Shown here piece by piece: positions 1 through 7,473 of a DNA stretch of 23,789 nt. This stretch comes from an uncultured Bacilli bacterium. Lineage in GTDB: Bacteria; Bacillota_I; Bacilli_A; ML615J-28; CAG-313. Each line of letters starts with the position of its first letter. The first letter of the stretch is position 1. The notes under the pieces are model-generated. The model saw nothing but the letters and a program-made list of their open reading frames with translations, was not told the DNA's origin and searched no databases. Made by a program: the position numbers and the translations under genes. Where the stretch lies: contig CAKPAZ010000017.1 in assembly GCA_934133195.1 (NCBI GenBank), positions 1 through 23,789 of the forward strand, in the 5' to 3' direction.

Positions 1-122
1 GGTAAAACCTTACTATTTAACAAATATATTTTTGAACTTTAGCATATCACTGTCAAACTTGGGTTATATCATATTTTAGATTTTAGATAAAGCAATGTGG
101 TAAATAAAAAGTATATATATAT

Positions 123-128
123 TATAAT
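123..128 (+). promoter_or_regulatory. possible -10 element of the small plus-strand gene
   Basis: A perfect TATAAT lies 28 bases before the ATG at 157. No convincing -35 box is found 16-18 bases upstream (the bases there read gtaaat), and the surrounding run of TA repeats could give this hexamer by chance. The rest of 1-156 shows no other recognisable feature; it may be the tail of an intergenic region whose neighbour is outside the window. Confidence 0.3.
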
Positions 129-156
129 TGTACAAAATATTAGTGAGGTGAATAAT

Positions 157-354
157 ATGAAAAAAACGATAACTAATATTAAGCTAAATGATATTAAGCG
201 AGCATCACAAACGCGTGAAGAATTTGCTGAAGATATTAGTCCTTTAAGTATTAATGGGCTAAGATTTACAAGAGCGGAAAATAATAAAGAAGATATAGAA
301 ACATTAGAACATACTTTATCAACTAAGCATAAATATAAAATTATAAAGAGGTAA
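157..354 (+). CDS. small hypothetical protein, 65 aa
   Basis: I do not recognise this protein. The frame is open from a GTG at 97, but the start is placed at the ATG at 157 because a good ribosome-binding site (GAGGTG) sits six bases upstream. The product is 65 residues, hydrophilic, with no membrane helix, signal peptide or cysteine. It is basic at both ends (MKKTITNIKLNDIKR and KHKYKIIKR) with an acidic middle rich in Glu/Asp (TREEFAED, NNKEDIETLE). Its last codons form one arm of the hairpin shared with truA, and it is the only plus-strand gene in the window. In many Firmicutes rplM-rpsI follow truA; here this convergent gene takes that place. The strong RBS and codon-like composition argue for a real gene, but there is no family evidence. 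Confidence 0.5.
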   Translation: MKKTITNIKLNDIKRASQTREEFAEDISPLSINGLRFTRAENNKEDIETLEHTLSTKHKYKIIKR

Positions 355-379
355 TATAAAAATTACCTCTTTATAATTT
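338..379. terminator. shared hairpin between convergent genes
   Basis: A perfect 18-bp inverted repeat (338-355 with 362-379) with a six-base loop lies between the stop of the small plus-strand gene (354) and the stop of truA (379). It overlaps both reading-frame ends. The arms carry AT-rich outer parts, so RNA from either strand forms a stem with a U-rich 3' side. The convergent context fits a bidirectional intrinsic terminator, although neither side has a long uninterrupted T-run beyond the stem. Confidence 0.65.
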
Positions 380-1107
380 CATTTATATGTTATTGAATAA
401 AGATATAAACCATTACTAGGTGCACACCATGGCACCTTTTTTCTATCCTTTGAATTAATTATTTCTTTAACTTCATCTGGCTTAATTTTGCCTTCATTTA
501 CTTTAATCAATAATGCCATTATAATTCTTACCATATTATGAAGGAATCCATTTCCTTTTATAATAAACACATATTCATTATTTTTTTCTTCAATATCAAA
601 AGAATATATTGTTCTAATTGTATTGTCCTTTTCATTTCCTTTTGATAAGGCTTTAAAATCATGCGTACCAATTATATATTGAATTGATTTTTTAATTAAA
701 TCTATGTTTAAGATTCTATCATAAAAATATATATAATTTGATTGGAATGGATTAAACTCATTAGTGGAAATTATATATCTATACTCAGTAATGTGTTCTG
801 AATATCTTGAATGAAAAGAATTATCAACATATGAAATATCCTTAATATATATATGAGGTTTCAAACTTTTATTTAATACTCTTTTTAAATTAGCAAGTGG
901 TATTATTTGTTCACTATCATAATGAACAACTTGTTCCACAGCGTGAACTCCAGCATCGGTTCTACCTGCATATGTGATTGTAATTTTTTCTTTATATATA
1001 ATTTCTAAAATATTTTCAATATTTCCTTGAACAGTTGTCAAAGTTGTTTGTCTTTGAAATCCGTGAAAATATGAACCATCATATGAAACAATCATTTTAA
1101 GACGCAT
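379..1107 (-). CDS. truA: tRNA pseudouridine(38-40) synthase TruA
   Basis: TruA converts uridines 38-40 in the anticodon arm of tRNAs to pseudouridine. The 242-residue length is normal. The family motif AGRTDAGVHA is at residues 47-56 and contains the catalytic aspartate, D51. The N-terminus (KMIVSYDGSYFHGFQRQ) and the C-terminal FIIKGNGFLHNMVRIIM segment are also typical. The ATG at 1107 is preceded by GGAG and overlaps the 3' end of ecfT, so the two are translationally coupled. The order ecfA1-ecfA2-ecfT-truA is conserved in Firmicutes. The stop is TGA, inside the edge of the convergent hairpin. Confidence 0.95.
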   Translation of the reverse strand: MRLKMIVSYDGSYFHGFQRQTTLTTVQGNIENILEIIYKEKITITYAGRTDAGVHAVEQVVHYDSEQIIPLANLKRVLNKSLKPHIYIKDISYVDNSFHSRYSEHITEYRYIISTNEFNPFQSNYIYFYDRILNIDLIKKSIQYIIGTHDFKALSKGNEKDNTIRTIYSFDIEEKNNEYVFIIKGNGFLHNMVRIIMALLIKVNEGKIKPDEVKEIINSKDRKKVPWCAPSNGLYLYSITYK

Positions 1108-2077
1108 AAGCTACTCTCCAAAATATAACAAAACCTAAAATCAACAGCATTAATAAAAAGGCTATCAAATCTTTTAATGAAAAAGACATCTTTAACAAAC
1201 GGGTTCGCTTGGCACCAGGTATATATCCTCTTGCTTCCATTGCATCAGCTAAGTCAACAGCTCTTTTGAATGAAATTACAAACATAGGAATAAGTAATGA
1301 AATTATTTGACCAATACGTTCGTGAAGTTTTCCTTCTTTAAAATCAACACCTCTAGATGCTTGTGCTTTCAATATTTTATTCGTTTCGTTAAATAATGTA
1401 GGAATAAATCTTAGAGCTATTGAAATCATCATAGCTAGAATTGATGGTTTAAGTTTAAATATTTCAAATGGTTTCATATACCATTCTAAAGCTGATGATA
1501 AATCCATTGGTTTTGTTGTAAGTGTTAGTACAGTTGACACAAGGATTATCGCTAATACTCTTCCTATTATAAAACTGCCAGATATAACTCCGCTATCATA
1601 AATCCTTAATGTGACTTCAGCAAATGGAGTTATCCCCATAGGAAGTGTCAACAAATAAAATGATAAAATGATAACTCCTATAAACAATAGTAATTTAATT
1701 GGAATAAATTTTTTAATTAACATATATATAATTAATATTAAAAATACAACAATTATATTTATAAATGAAAATTGAAGATTTAATGTTAATAGTATTTTCC
1801 CGGTTGTTTTTGAAAAAATTTGAAAAACAAATGAAAAAATTAATAAAAAACCAATTTGTCTTAAACTTTTTAAATATTTAATAATAGGAACTTTTGTTAG
1901 AAATATAATTACAAATATAATTACAAAAAAAGACCCTAACAAAATAAAATTATTGAATGGTAGTAGAAATGTCACTACCATCATTATTATTAATGCAAAT
2001 ATCTTTGTTCTTGGATCAAGTCTATGAATTAAACTATCACCGTTATAATATTGTCCAAGTACCATTTTTTCATTCAT
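1097..2077 (-). CDS. ecfT: ECF transporter transmembrane component EcfT
   Basis: EcfT is the membrane coupling subunit of energy-coupling-factor vitamin and metal transporters; it joins the two ATPases to interchangeable substrate-binding S subunits. The protein shows the N-terminal signature SLIHRLDPRTK and the two coupling-helix motifs, ASRG at about residues 240-243 and EARG at 281-284. The frame is open to a GTG at 2089, but the ribosome-binding site AAAGGTGG covers that codon; the ATG at 2077 (MNEKMVLGQYY) is eight bases downstream of it and matches the usual EcfT start. It overlaps the ecfA2 stop by eight bases. At 326 residues it is about 60 longer than the Bacillus protein, with an extra hydrophobic stretch near residues 100-150. 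Confidence 0.93.
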   Translation of the reverse strand: MNEKMVLGQYYNGDSLIHRLDPRTKIFALIIMMVVTFLLPFNNFILLGSFFVIIFVIIFLTKVPIIKYLKSLRQIGFLLIFSFVFQIFSKTTGKILLTLNLQFSFINIIVVFLILIIYMLIKKFIPIKLLLFIGVIILSFYLLTLPMGITPFAEVTLRIYDSGVISGSFIIGRVLAIILVSTVLTLTTKPMDLSSALEWYMKPFEIFKLKPSILAMMISIALRFIPTLFNETNKILKAQASRGVDFKEGKLHERIGQIISLLIPMFVISFKRAVDLADAMEARGYIPGAKRTRLLKMSFSLKDLIAFLLMLLILGFVIFWRVAYAS

Positions 2078-2939
2078 CACTATCACCACCTTTGATGATT
2101 AAATTATATAATTCATCTTTTGTAAGTGGTAAGGTAGAAAATTTGATAAAACCCTTGTTTTTAAGTTCTAATGCTATTTTAGCACACTCTGGTAAATCTA
2201 GATTAAATTTATGAAGCATTTCTACATCAGAAAATAATTTTCTTTTTGACCCGTCAAAAACTAAATTTCCATGATTTAACACAACAACTCTTGTAGCATA
2301 TTTAGCTACAATGTTCATGTCATGGGATATCATTATAATTGTCTTATGAGTTTTTTCTTGAATATCTACTAACAATTCCATAAGTTCAATTTTGCCTTTT
2401 GGATCTAATCCTACTGTTGGTTCATCAAGTATTAAAATTTGAGGATTACTCGCAAGTATTCCAGCAATAGCTACTCTTCTCATTTGTCCACCTGATAAAT
2501 TAAAAGGCGATCTTGACAAAATTTCATCATCTATATATATATTCTTTGCAGCAAGTAATGCTTTTTCTTTTGCTTCTTCTGTAGAAAGTCCAAAGTTTTT
2601 CGGTCCAAACATAATATCTTTTAAAACCGTATCTTCAAACAATTGGTATTCAGGAAATTGAAAGACTAATCCAACATGTTGTCTAATACTTTTTAATTTT
2701 AGTTTTTTGTTTTTTAATCCTTTACTAGTAATTATTTTATCATCAACTTTAACCACACCAGTGGTGGGTAATTGTAATGCATTCATTAGCTGAACTAAAG
2801 TTGATTTACCACTTCCTGTGTGTCCTAGTACTGCGATAAACTCATCTTGATTATTAATATCTAAATTTATATTGTTTAGCGTATTCTTTGAAGATTTTTT
2901 AAAGTATTTAAATGTTACTTCTTGAAAGTTAATTCCCAT
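2070..2939 (-). CDS. ecfA2: ECF transporter ATP-binding protein EcfA2
   Basis: This is the second ATPase of the ECF module and pairs with EcfA1 to drive vitamin uptake. Visible motifs are Walker A GHTGSGKST (39-47), the Q-loop glutamine 94 followed by FPEYQLF, which is typical of EcfA2, signature LSGGQ (148-152), Walker B ILILDE (168-173) and the switch histidine 206. All catalytic residues are intact in 289 residues. The ATG lies 25 bases inside the end of ecfA1 and has no clear ribosome-binding site, so it probably depends on translational coupling. The stop is TGA and overlaps the ecfT start. No S component is encoded in this window, so the module is probably shared by several S subunits elsewhere. 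Confidence 0.95.
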   Translation of the reverse strand: MGINFQEVTFKYFKKSSKNTLNNINLDINNQDEFIAVLGHTGSGKSTLVQLMNALQLPTTGVVKVDDKIITSKGLKNKKLKLKSIRQHVGLVFQFPEYQLFEDTVLKDIMFGPKNFGLSTEEAKEKALLAAKNIYIDDEILSRSPFNLSGGQMRRVAIAGILASNPQILILDEPTVGLDPKGKIELMELLVDIQEKTHKTIIMISHDMNIVAKYATRVVVLNHGNLVFDGSKRKLFSDVEMLHKFNLDLPECAKIALELKNKGFIKFSTLPLTKDELYNLIIKGGDSDE

Positions 2940-3748
2940 AATTGTTTTAAAACATCTTCTTTATTGTTAAAATCTTTATTCTTTAAATCTTCAATTAGTG
3001 CTAAACTATCTAATAATTTTAATCCACTTGTTTCGAGTATTTCTTTTTCCTTTAAAACATCTTGTGGGACACCATCAAGTACAATCTTACCATTATTCAA
3101 AACTATTACTCTGTCAGCAAACGTGGCTTCTTCAAGATTATGTGTTATCGTAATTATAGTTTTATTATAATTTGCTTTCAAAAGTTTTATCATTTCAATA
3201 ATTTCTTTTGTTCCCTTAGGATCAAGCATAGAAGTTGATTCATCAAATATAATTACTTCTGTATCCATTGCTAAAACACCAGCTATGGCAACTCGTTGTT
3301 TTTGACCACCTGATAAATCTTCTGGGTTACTCTTTAAATATTCTTCCATATTAACAAGTTTGGCATATTTATGTATTCTTTCAATCATTTCATTACGAGG
3401 TACTTGATGGTTTTCTAAGCCAAATGCTATATCATCCTCAACAGTTACTCCAACAAATTGATTATCTGGGTTTTGAAATATTATTCCCATTTTAGAATGT
3501 AATTTATCAATTTCTGTTTCATCAATCTTATCCTCGTTAATTTCAACATCATCTAAAATTACTTGTCCTTCAGATGGTGTGAGTAAACCCATCATTAGTT
3601 TGGCAATGGTACTTTTACCACTTCCATTATGGCCTAATATAGCAACCATTTCACCTGGGTTTATTACGAATGATAAATTATTTATAACATTTTCTTTATG
3701 TTCCGAATTATCATAATGAAATTTAACGTTTTTAAATTCAATTTTCAT
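2915..3748 (-). CDS. ecfA1: ECF transporter ATP-binding protein EcfA1
   Basis: This is the first ATPase of the ECF transporter module, acting at the cytoplasmic face of the membrane with EcfA2 and EcfT. Motifs in its 277 residues are Walker A GHNGSGKST (39-47), Q-loop Q92 in FQNPDNQFVG, which is typical of EcfA1, signature LSGGQ (145-149), Walker B VIIFDE (165-170) followed by STSMLDP, and the H-loop histidine 203. It is the first gene of the ecfA1-ecfA2-ecfT-truA transcript: a consensus promoter is about 50 bases upstream and GGAG precedes the ATG by eight bases. In many Firmicutes this gene directly follows rplQ; here a VWA lipoprotein and a protease lie between. Confidence 0.95.
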   Translation of the reverse strand: MKIEFKNVKFHYDNSEHKENVINNLSFVINPGEMVAILGHNGSGKSTIAKLMMGLLTPSEGQVILDDVEINEDKIDETEIDKLHSKMGIIFQNPDNQFVGVTVEDDIAFGLENHQVPRNEMIERIHKYAKLVNMEEYLKSNPEDLSGGQKQRVAIAGVLAMDTEVIIFDESTSMLDPKGTKEIIEMIKLLKANYNKTIITITHNLEEATFADRVIVLNNGKIVLDGVPQDVLKEKEILETSGLKLLDSLALIEDLKNKDFNNKEDVLKQLWELTFKK

Positions 3749-3795
3749 ATTTTTTCTCCAAAATATAACTTTATTACTTTCTACATTTTCAGTAT

Positions 3796-3824
3796 ATTAT
3801 ACCAAATTTTTAACTTTTTTGCAA
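3796..3824 (-). promoter_or_regulatory. sigma-A type promoter of the ecf-truA operon
   Basis: On the minus strand TTGCAA (3819-3824) and TATAAT (3796-3801) are separated by 17 bases, and a TG one base before the -10 makes it an extended -10 promoter. It lies between the hairpin after the protease gene and the ATG of ecfA1, so the ecf operon can be transcribed independently of the genes upstream. Confidence 0.75.
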
Positions 3825-3887
3825 ATTATATATATAATTAAGAAACATTATTATTTTATCGATTTTAATTGATTTTATTTTTTGTTT

Positions 3888-3935
3888 TTAATAAAGAAAA
3901 TCCCTTAAGTAATATAAACTTACTTAAGGGATTTT
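3888..3935 (-). terminator. intrinsic terminator after the M50 protease gene
   Basis: A perfect 16-bp stem (3897-3912 with 3920-3935) with a seven-base loop starts eight bases past the stop of the protease gene. On the minus strand the 3' arm runs into TTTTCTTTATT, as expected for an intrinsic terminator. It ends the lipoprotein-protease transcript just before the ecf promoter. Confidence 0.85.
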
Positions 3936-3942
3936 GAAATTT

Positions 3943-4596
3943 TTATTTTAATATTATTTTTAGAATTATATTAATAAAGAAATTATAGACTTTTTCAATA
4001 ACAATTGATATAGGAGATTCCACTCCAAAATAATTTAATACTGATAATAAAATCATTAGAAAAATCATAAAATATACTCCATATTTTTGGTATCCCATAT
4101 ATTCATCGTATGCTTTATTTGGTAAAATCACACCAATGACCTTAGAACCATCTAGTGGAGGAATGGGAATTAAATTAAATACACCTAAACCTATATTAAT
4201 TATTGCTAAATAACTAAAGAAATTATTTAAAATATAAATAAATGTATTATCTAATAAATATATTCTTATATACATTATTAATCCAATAAAAACAAATGAT
4301 ATTATGGCTACTAAAAAATTCATCAATGGACCAGCTAATCCAACTAGAGTCATACCAAGTTTTGGCTTTTTATAGTAAGATGAGTCTACAGATACAGGTT
4401 TTGCCCAACCAAAATGACATAGTATTAGGCATAGCGTTCCAATTGGATCAAGATGTTTTAATGGATTTAATGTTAACCTTCCTTCGTTTTTAGGAGTAGG
4501 ATCCCCAAGCATATAGGAAACCAAACCATGTCCTAGTTCGTGCAACACAATTGCTATTAATGCAGCGGGAATCACATAAAGATATTCAACTAACAT
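3943..4596 (-). CDS. site-2 protease-like M50 family membrane metallopeptidase
   Basis: This is a polytopic membrane zinc protease of the compact M50 type (YwhC/rhomboid-size S2P homologues), 217 residues. The zinc motif HELGH is at residues 19-23 inside the first helix; GWAKPVSV (63-70) and the second motif NLIPIPPLDGS (141-151), which supplies the third ligand D149, are intact, so it should be active. Hydrophobic segments lie near residues 4-25, 50-62, 83-112, 118-150 and 170-190. Its ribosome-binding site (AAGGTG) lies in the last codons of the upstream lipoprotein gene and a terminator follows, so the two form one unit. Such enzymes cut substrates within the membrane; the substrate here is unknown. 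A link to the neighbouring lipoprotein is only inferred from position. Confidence 0.85.
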   Translation of the reverse strand: MLVEYLYVIPAALIAIVLHELGHGLVSYMLGDPTPKNEGRLTLNPLKHLDPIGTLCLILCHFGWAKPVSVDSSYYKKPKLGMTLVGLAGPLMNFLVAIISFVFIGLIMYIRIYLLDNTFIYILNNFFSYLAIINIGLGVFNLIPIPPLDGSKVIGVILPNKAYDEYMGYQKYGVYFMIFLMILLSVLNYFGVESPISIVIEKVYNFFINIILKIILK

Positions 4597-4602
4597 ATTG
4601 TT

Positions 4603-5802
4603 TTATTCACCTTCATTTATATTGTTCCAAGGTATTGGATCATTAAATGTTCCAGTATGTATACCATTAATTAAACGTATTAACATATTGTTTAGGTATT
4701 CAACTATTTCTTCATCTTCTCTTATTGGAGTTAAATGTTCATTTCCTATTCCAGAATGATTAGTTAAATATGTATATATTCCATTTGTTATCATTGATTG
4801 TGCACGGAAAAAATATTCCGTTTTTCTATCTATGCCACTAGATGCAACTGTTATAATTTGAATTCCCCTAGAGGCTGCTTTTAAAACGCAATCGTTCCAT
4901 TGTTGTATATCTTTATCGTGAGCAGGAGCATCAGCTACATGTAAAATTATTTTGGTTGAATTTTTATTAGTCCAATTTTTTTGAACGGCTTCATTAAAAG
5001 CAATATGTACAGCTTCTTCAAAATCTCCACCACCATTTGCACCTTGTTTCTTTAGCTCACTAACCACTGATTCAACATCATCAGTAAATTCAAAATATTT
5101 TGTAGTATATGCATCTGAATAATCTCTATAGAATAAAAGCGATATATATATTTTTACATCAGTGTTTGTTCTTTTTATTTCTTCAATAACATATGCAAGT
5201 TCACTTTTTAAGTATTGAATTTCATCTCCCATTGATCCTGTTGTATCAACCATTAACATTAACTCAATTATATTTTCTCTTTGCATTGCATCATCAACTG
5301 ACATTTCAAAATCGCCATTAGTTTGTTTAGAAATTTCTACTACATTATTATTAATATTAATGTATTTAATTTTTAAATCATATGATTCCTTTAAAACTGT
5401 TGGATATATATACGCTACTCCATTTACATCAGTTTTTACAGTTTGTTCATCAATTGTGATTTCTGCACCAGGAGCATTGTTAATTGTAACTTTAATTCGA
5501 TTTTTAGTATTAAATGAAAATCTATTTTCATAATAATCATATATGCCCTTTTCATTATCTGATGAAGAAATTAATGTTTTCCAATAATCATAATGATCAT
5601 TATCAAATAATGCGCTGGAAGTTAATTGTCCTGCTTGTGGTAATTTGTCATCATTAATATCACCACTTGTATCAGTATGTTTAGAACCAGATTCAGAAGG
5701 ACTCCTACCAGAATCACCAGTTTCTAAGCCTTTATTTGCACATCCCACTATAAGAAACAGAATTAATAATATTGTAAAAATGCTTAATAGTTGTTTTTTC
5801 AA
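4603..5802 (-). CDS. VWA-domain lipoprotein
   Basis: This is a predicted surface lipoprotein of 399 residues. The signal peptide ends in a lipobox, LIVGC at residues 17-21, with C21 as the lipidated cysteine, followed by a Ser/Gly/Asp-rich linker to about residue 60. Residues ~100-155 resemble a small beta-sandwich (NNAPGAEITIDEQTVKTDVN), of the carboxypeptidase-regulatory-like kind. The rest is a von Willebrand A domain with a complete metal site DTTGSMGDE (186-194) and the later motifs GGGDFEEA (257-264) and DAPAHD (291-296), which resemble the VWA subtype first known from the alpha-kinase vwkA. The frame extends to a GTG at 5811, but that codon lies within the ribosome-binding site GAGGTG (5809-5814); the TTG at 5802, six bases downstream, is the likely start. 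Its partner is unknown; adhesion or complex scaffolding is the family expectation. Confidence 0.8.
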   Translation of the reverse strand: MKKQLLSIFTILLILFLIVGCANKGLETGDSGRSPSESGSKHTDTSGDINDDKLPQAGQLTSSALFDNDHYDYWKTLISSSDNEKGIYDYYENRFSFNTKNRIKVTINNAPGAEITIDEQTVKTDVNGVAYIYPTVLKESYDLKIKYININNNVVEISKQTNGDFEMSVDDAMQRENIIELMLMVDTTGSMGDEIQYLKSELAYVIEEIKRTNTDVKIYISLLFYRDYSDAYTTKYFEFTDDVESVVSELKKQGANGGGDFEEAVHIAFNEAVQKNWTNKNSTKIILHVADAPAHDKDIQQWNDCVLKAASRGIQIITVASSGIDRKTEYFFRAQSMITNGIYTYLTNHSGIGNEHLTPIREDEEIVEYLNNMLIRLINGIHTGTFNDPIPWNNINEGE

Positions 5803-5820
5803 TATAATCACCTCATAAGT

Positions 5821-5829
5821 ATTATATCA
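5821..5829 (-). promoter_or_regulatory. extended -10 promoter of the lipoprotein-protease operon
   Basis: On the minus strand TGATATAAT reads as an extended -10 element ending seven bases before the ribosome-binding site of the lipoprotein gene. The hexamer 17 bases upstream (TTATTA) is a poor -35, which is common with extended -10 promoters. The short distance to the SD implies a very short 5' leader. Confidence 0.55.
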
Positions 5830-5860
5830 TAAATATTATTTTTTAATAATCATTTACAAC

Positions 5861-5888
5861 AAAAAAACACTCTAGAAACCTAGAGTGT
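5861..5888 (-). terminator. intrinsic terminator of the S10-spc-alpha operon
   Basis: A perfect 9-bp stem (5867-5875 with 5880-5888) with a four-base loop lies 20 bases past the rplQ stop. On the minus strand it is followed by an uninterrupted run of T (5861-5866). This is a canonical strong terminator and closes the ribosomal operon, separating it from the lipoprotein gene. Confidence 0.92.
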
Positions 5889-5908
5889 ATTTTAATCAAT
5901 AATTATTT

Positions 5909-6271
5909 TTAGATAAATTCAATGATTGCCATTTCTGTAGCATCACCGCGGCGAGTACCAAGTTTTAATACTCTTGTATAACCACCATTACGTTCTGCAT
6001 ATCTTGGAGCAATTTCATTAAATAATTTTTGAATCGCATAATTACCTTCATCATCTTTTTCAAAACGAATCATTTCAGCAGCTTGACGGCGAGAAGCAAG
6101 TGTATTTGCTTTACCAAGGGTAACCATCTTGTCAGCTAATCTTTTTAATTCTTTTGCTTTAGAGACAGTAGTTTCAATACGACCATTTAAAATTAAATCT
6201 GTGATTAAATCGCGAAGTAATGCTTTTCTTTGATTGCTTTTACGACTTAATTTACGATATCCTAATGACAT
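5909..6271 (-). CDS. rplQ: 50S ribosomal protein L17
   Basis: L17 is a large-subunit protein near the tunnel exit side. The sequence begins MSLGYRKLSRKSNQRKALLR, close to the family pattern, and contains the conserved LITDLILNGRIETTVSKAKELKRLADKMV region (written here in overlapping short form: LITDLILNGRIETT then KAKELKRLADKMV) and the C-terminal GGYTRVLKLGTRRGDATEMA. The 120-residue length is normal. The ATG is preceded by AGGAGAG. It is the last gene of the operon, 22 bases after rpoA and just before the terminator. Confidence 0.97.
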   Translation of the reverse strand: MSLGYRKLSRKSNQRKALLRDLITDLILNGRIETTVSKAKELKRLADKMVTLGKANTLASRRQAAEMIRFEKDDEGNYAIQKLFNEIAPRYAERNGGYTRVLKLGTRRGDATEMAIIEFI

Positions 6272-6293
6272 ATTCTTACTCTCCTATTCAATA

Positions 6294-7397
6294 TTATTCT
6301 TCAGAGTCGTCGTCATCATCTAAAAATGATGATCCCGTACTATTTTTAAGGTCTAATCCAATTTCACGAAGTTTTTGTACAACTTCTTTTAGTGATTTAC
6401 GACCAAGGTTACGAACCTTCATCATTTCTTCTTCAGTCTTTTGAGTTAATTCACCAACAGTATTGATGTTAGCACGTTTAAGACAATTATAAGAACGAAC
6501 TGATAAGTCAAGATCTTCAATCTTTCGATCAAGTTTGCTGTTAACAACAGGTTCTTCTTTTTGAGTCATATTTTCACTTTCTTTAATTAGAGTATTTAAA
6601 TCTTCAATAATTGAAAAATGTTCATCAAGGAATTTAGCAGCCATACTTAATGCATTAGTTGCTTTAATACTACCATTTGTCCATACTTCTAATGTTAATA
6701 AGTCGCAATCAAAGTTATCTTCAAATCTTGTTTTTTGAACATCATAGCGACATTTAACAACTGGTGTAAAGATAGAGTCAATTGGAAGAAGACCCATGAT
6801 ACGGTTATTGCCTTCTTTACAGAAGCGTTTATTTTCGTCAGCGTTAACGTAGCCAACACCATTACGAATGAACATTTCCATTTCAAACTTACCACCAGCA
6901 GATAGAGTAGCAATTGGTTGATCAACATTGATGATTTGAATTACCTCAGTTGAGTCAAGAACAATATCGCTAGCTTTAATAACTCTTGCATATTCTAAAT
7001 TTTCTTCCTTTACGCCTTTCTTTCTTTGTTCTTCAATACTAGGAAGACTTACAGAAAGTGTTAAACGACAAAGTTGTTCATCATCATTGTATATTCCTTG
7101 TTCGTTTTTATCAAAGTTAATTGTAAATACAATTGTTTTTAAGTTTAGAATAATTTCAGTTACATCTTCTCTTACATATGGGATTGCACAAAATTCATGT
7201 TGAACACCATCAATATGAATTGCTACAATAGCAGCACCAGGTAATGAAGATAATAAGACTCTTCTTAGTGCATTACCTATAGTAATACCATATCCACGTT
7301 CAAGTGGTTTTAATGTTATTTTGCAGTAATTAGGATCATTTAATCCTAACTCATTTACCAATTTTAATTCTGGTCTAATAAATTTAATTCTTCTCAT
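6294..7397 (-). CDS. rpoA: DNA-directed RNA polymerase subunit alpha
   Basis: Alpha dimerises to nucleate RNA polymerase assembly and contacts promoters and activators. The N-terminal domain shows PLERGYGITIGNALRRVLLS (31-50) and the C-terminal domain shows LDLSVRSYNCLKRANI (296-311) and MMKVRNLGRKSLKEV (325-339). At 367 residues it is about 50 longer than the Bacillus protein. By comparison from memory, about 30 extra residues lie in domain 2 of the N-terminal half, near 97-108 and 117-136 (charged stretch EEQRKKGVKEE), and the C-terminus carries an added acidic tail, DDDDDSEE. All core motifs are present, so it should be functional. It is separated from rpsK by 76 bases, the largest gap inside the operon. 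Confidence 0.97.
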   Translation of the reverse strand: MRRIKFIRPELKLVNELGLNDPNYCKITLKPLERGYGITIGNALRRVLLSSLPGAAIVAIHIDGVQHEFCAIPYVREDVTEIILNLKTIVFTINFDKNEQGIYNDDEQLCRLTLSVSLPSIEEQRKKGVKEENLEYARVIKASDIVLDSTEVIQIINVDQPIATLSAGGKFEMEMFIRNGVGYVNADENKRFCKEGNNRIMGLLPIDSIFTPVVKCRYDVQKTRFEDNFDCDLLTLEVWTNGSIKATNALSMAAKFLDEHFSIIEDLNTLIKESENMTQKEEPVVNSKLDRKIEDLDLSVRSYNCLKRANINTVGELTQKTEEEMMKVRNLGRKSLKEVVQKLREIGLDLKNSTGSSFLDDDDDSEE

Positions 7398-7473
7398 TCA
7401 TTTCCTCCCTATTAAATGATTTGAAAATTATTTGTAATCTTGAATTGAAATACTAATATTTCAAAAACATTTA

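Noticed and set aside
3825..3896. AT-rich stretch as a replication origin or riboswitch
   Set aside because: No DnaA-box cluster or conserved aptamer is visible; it is simply the region between a terminator and the ecf promoter.
5803..5811. GTG start for the VWA lipoprotein
   Set aside because: The GTG is part of the SD sequence GAGGTG; the TTG six bases downstream is in the correct position.
7445..7464. 8-bp AT-rich hairpin between rpsK and rpoA as a terminator or attenuator
   Set aside because: The stem is almost all A-T and no T-run follows on the minus strand; alpha must be expressed with the operon.
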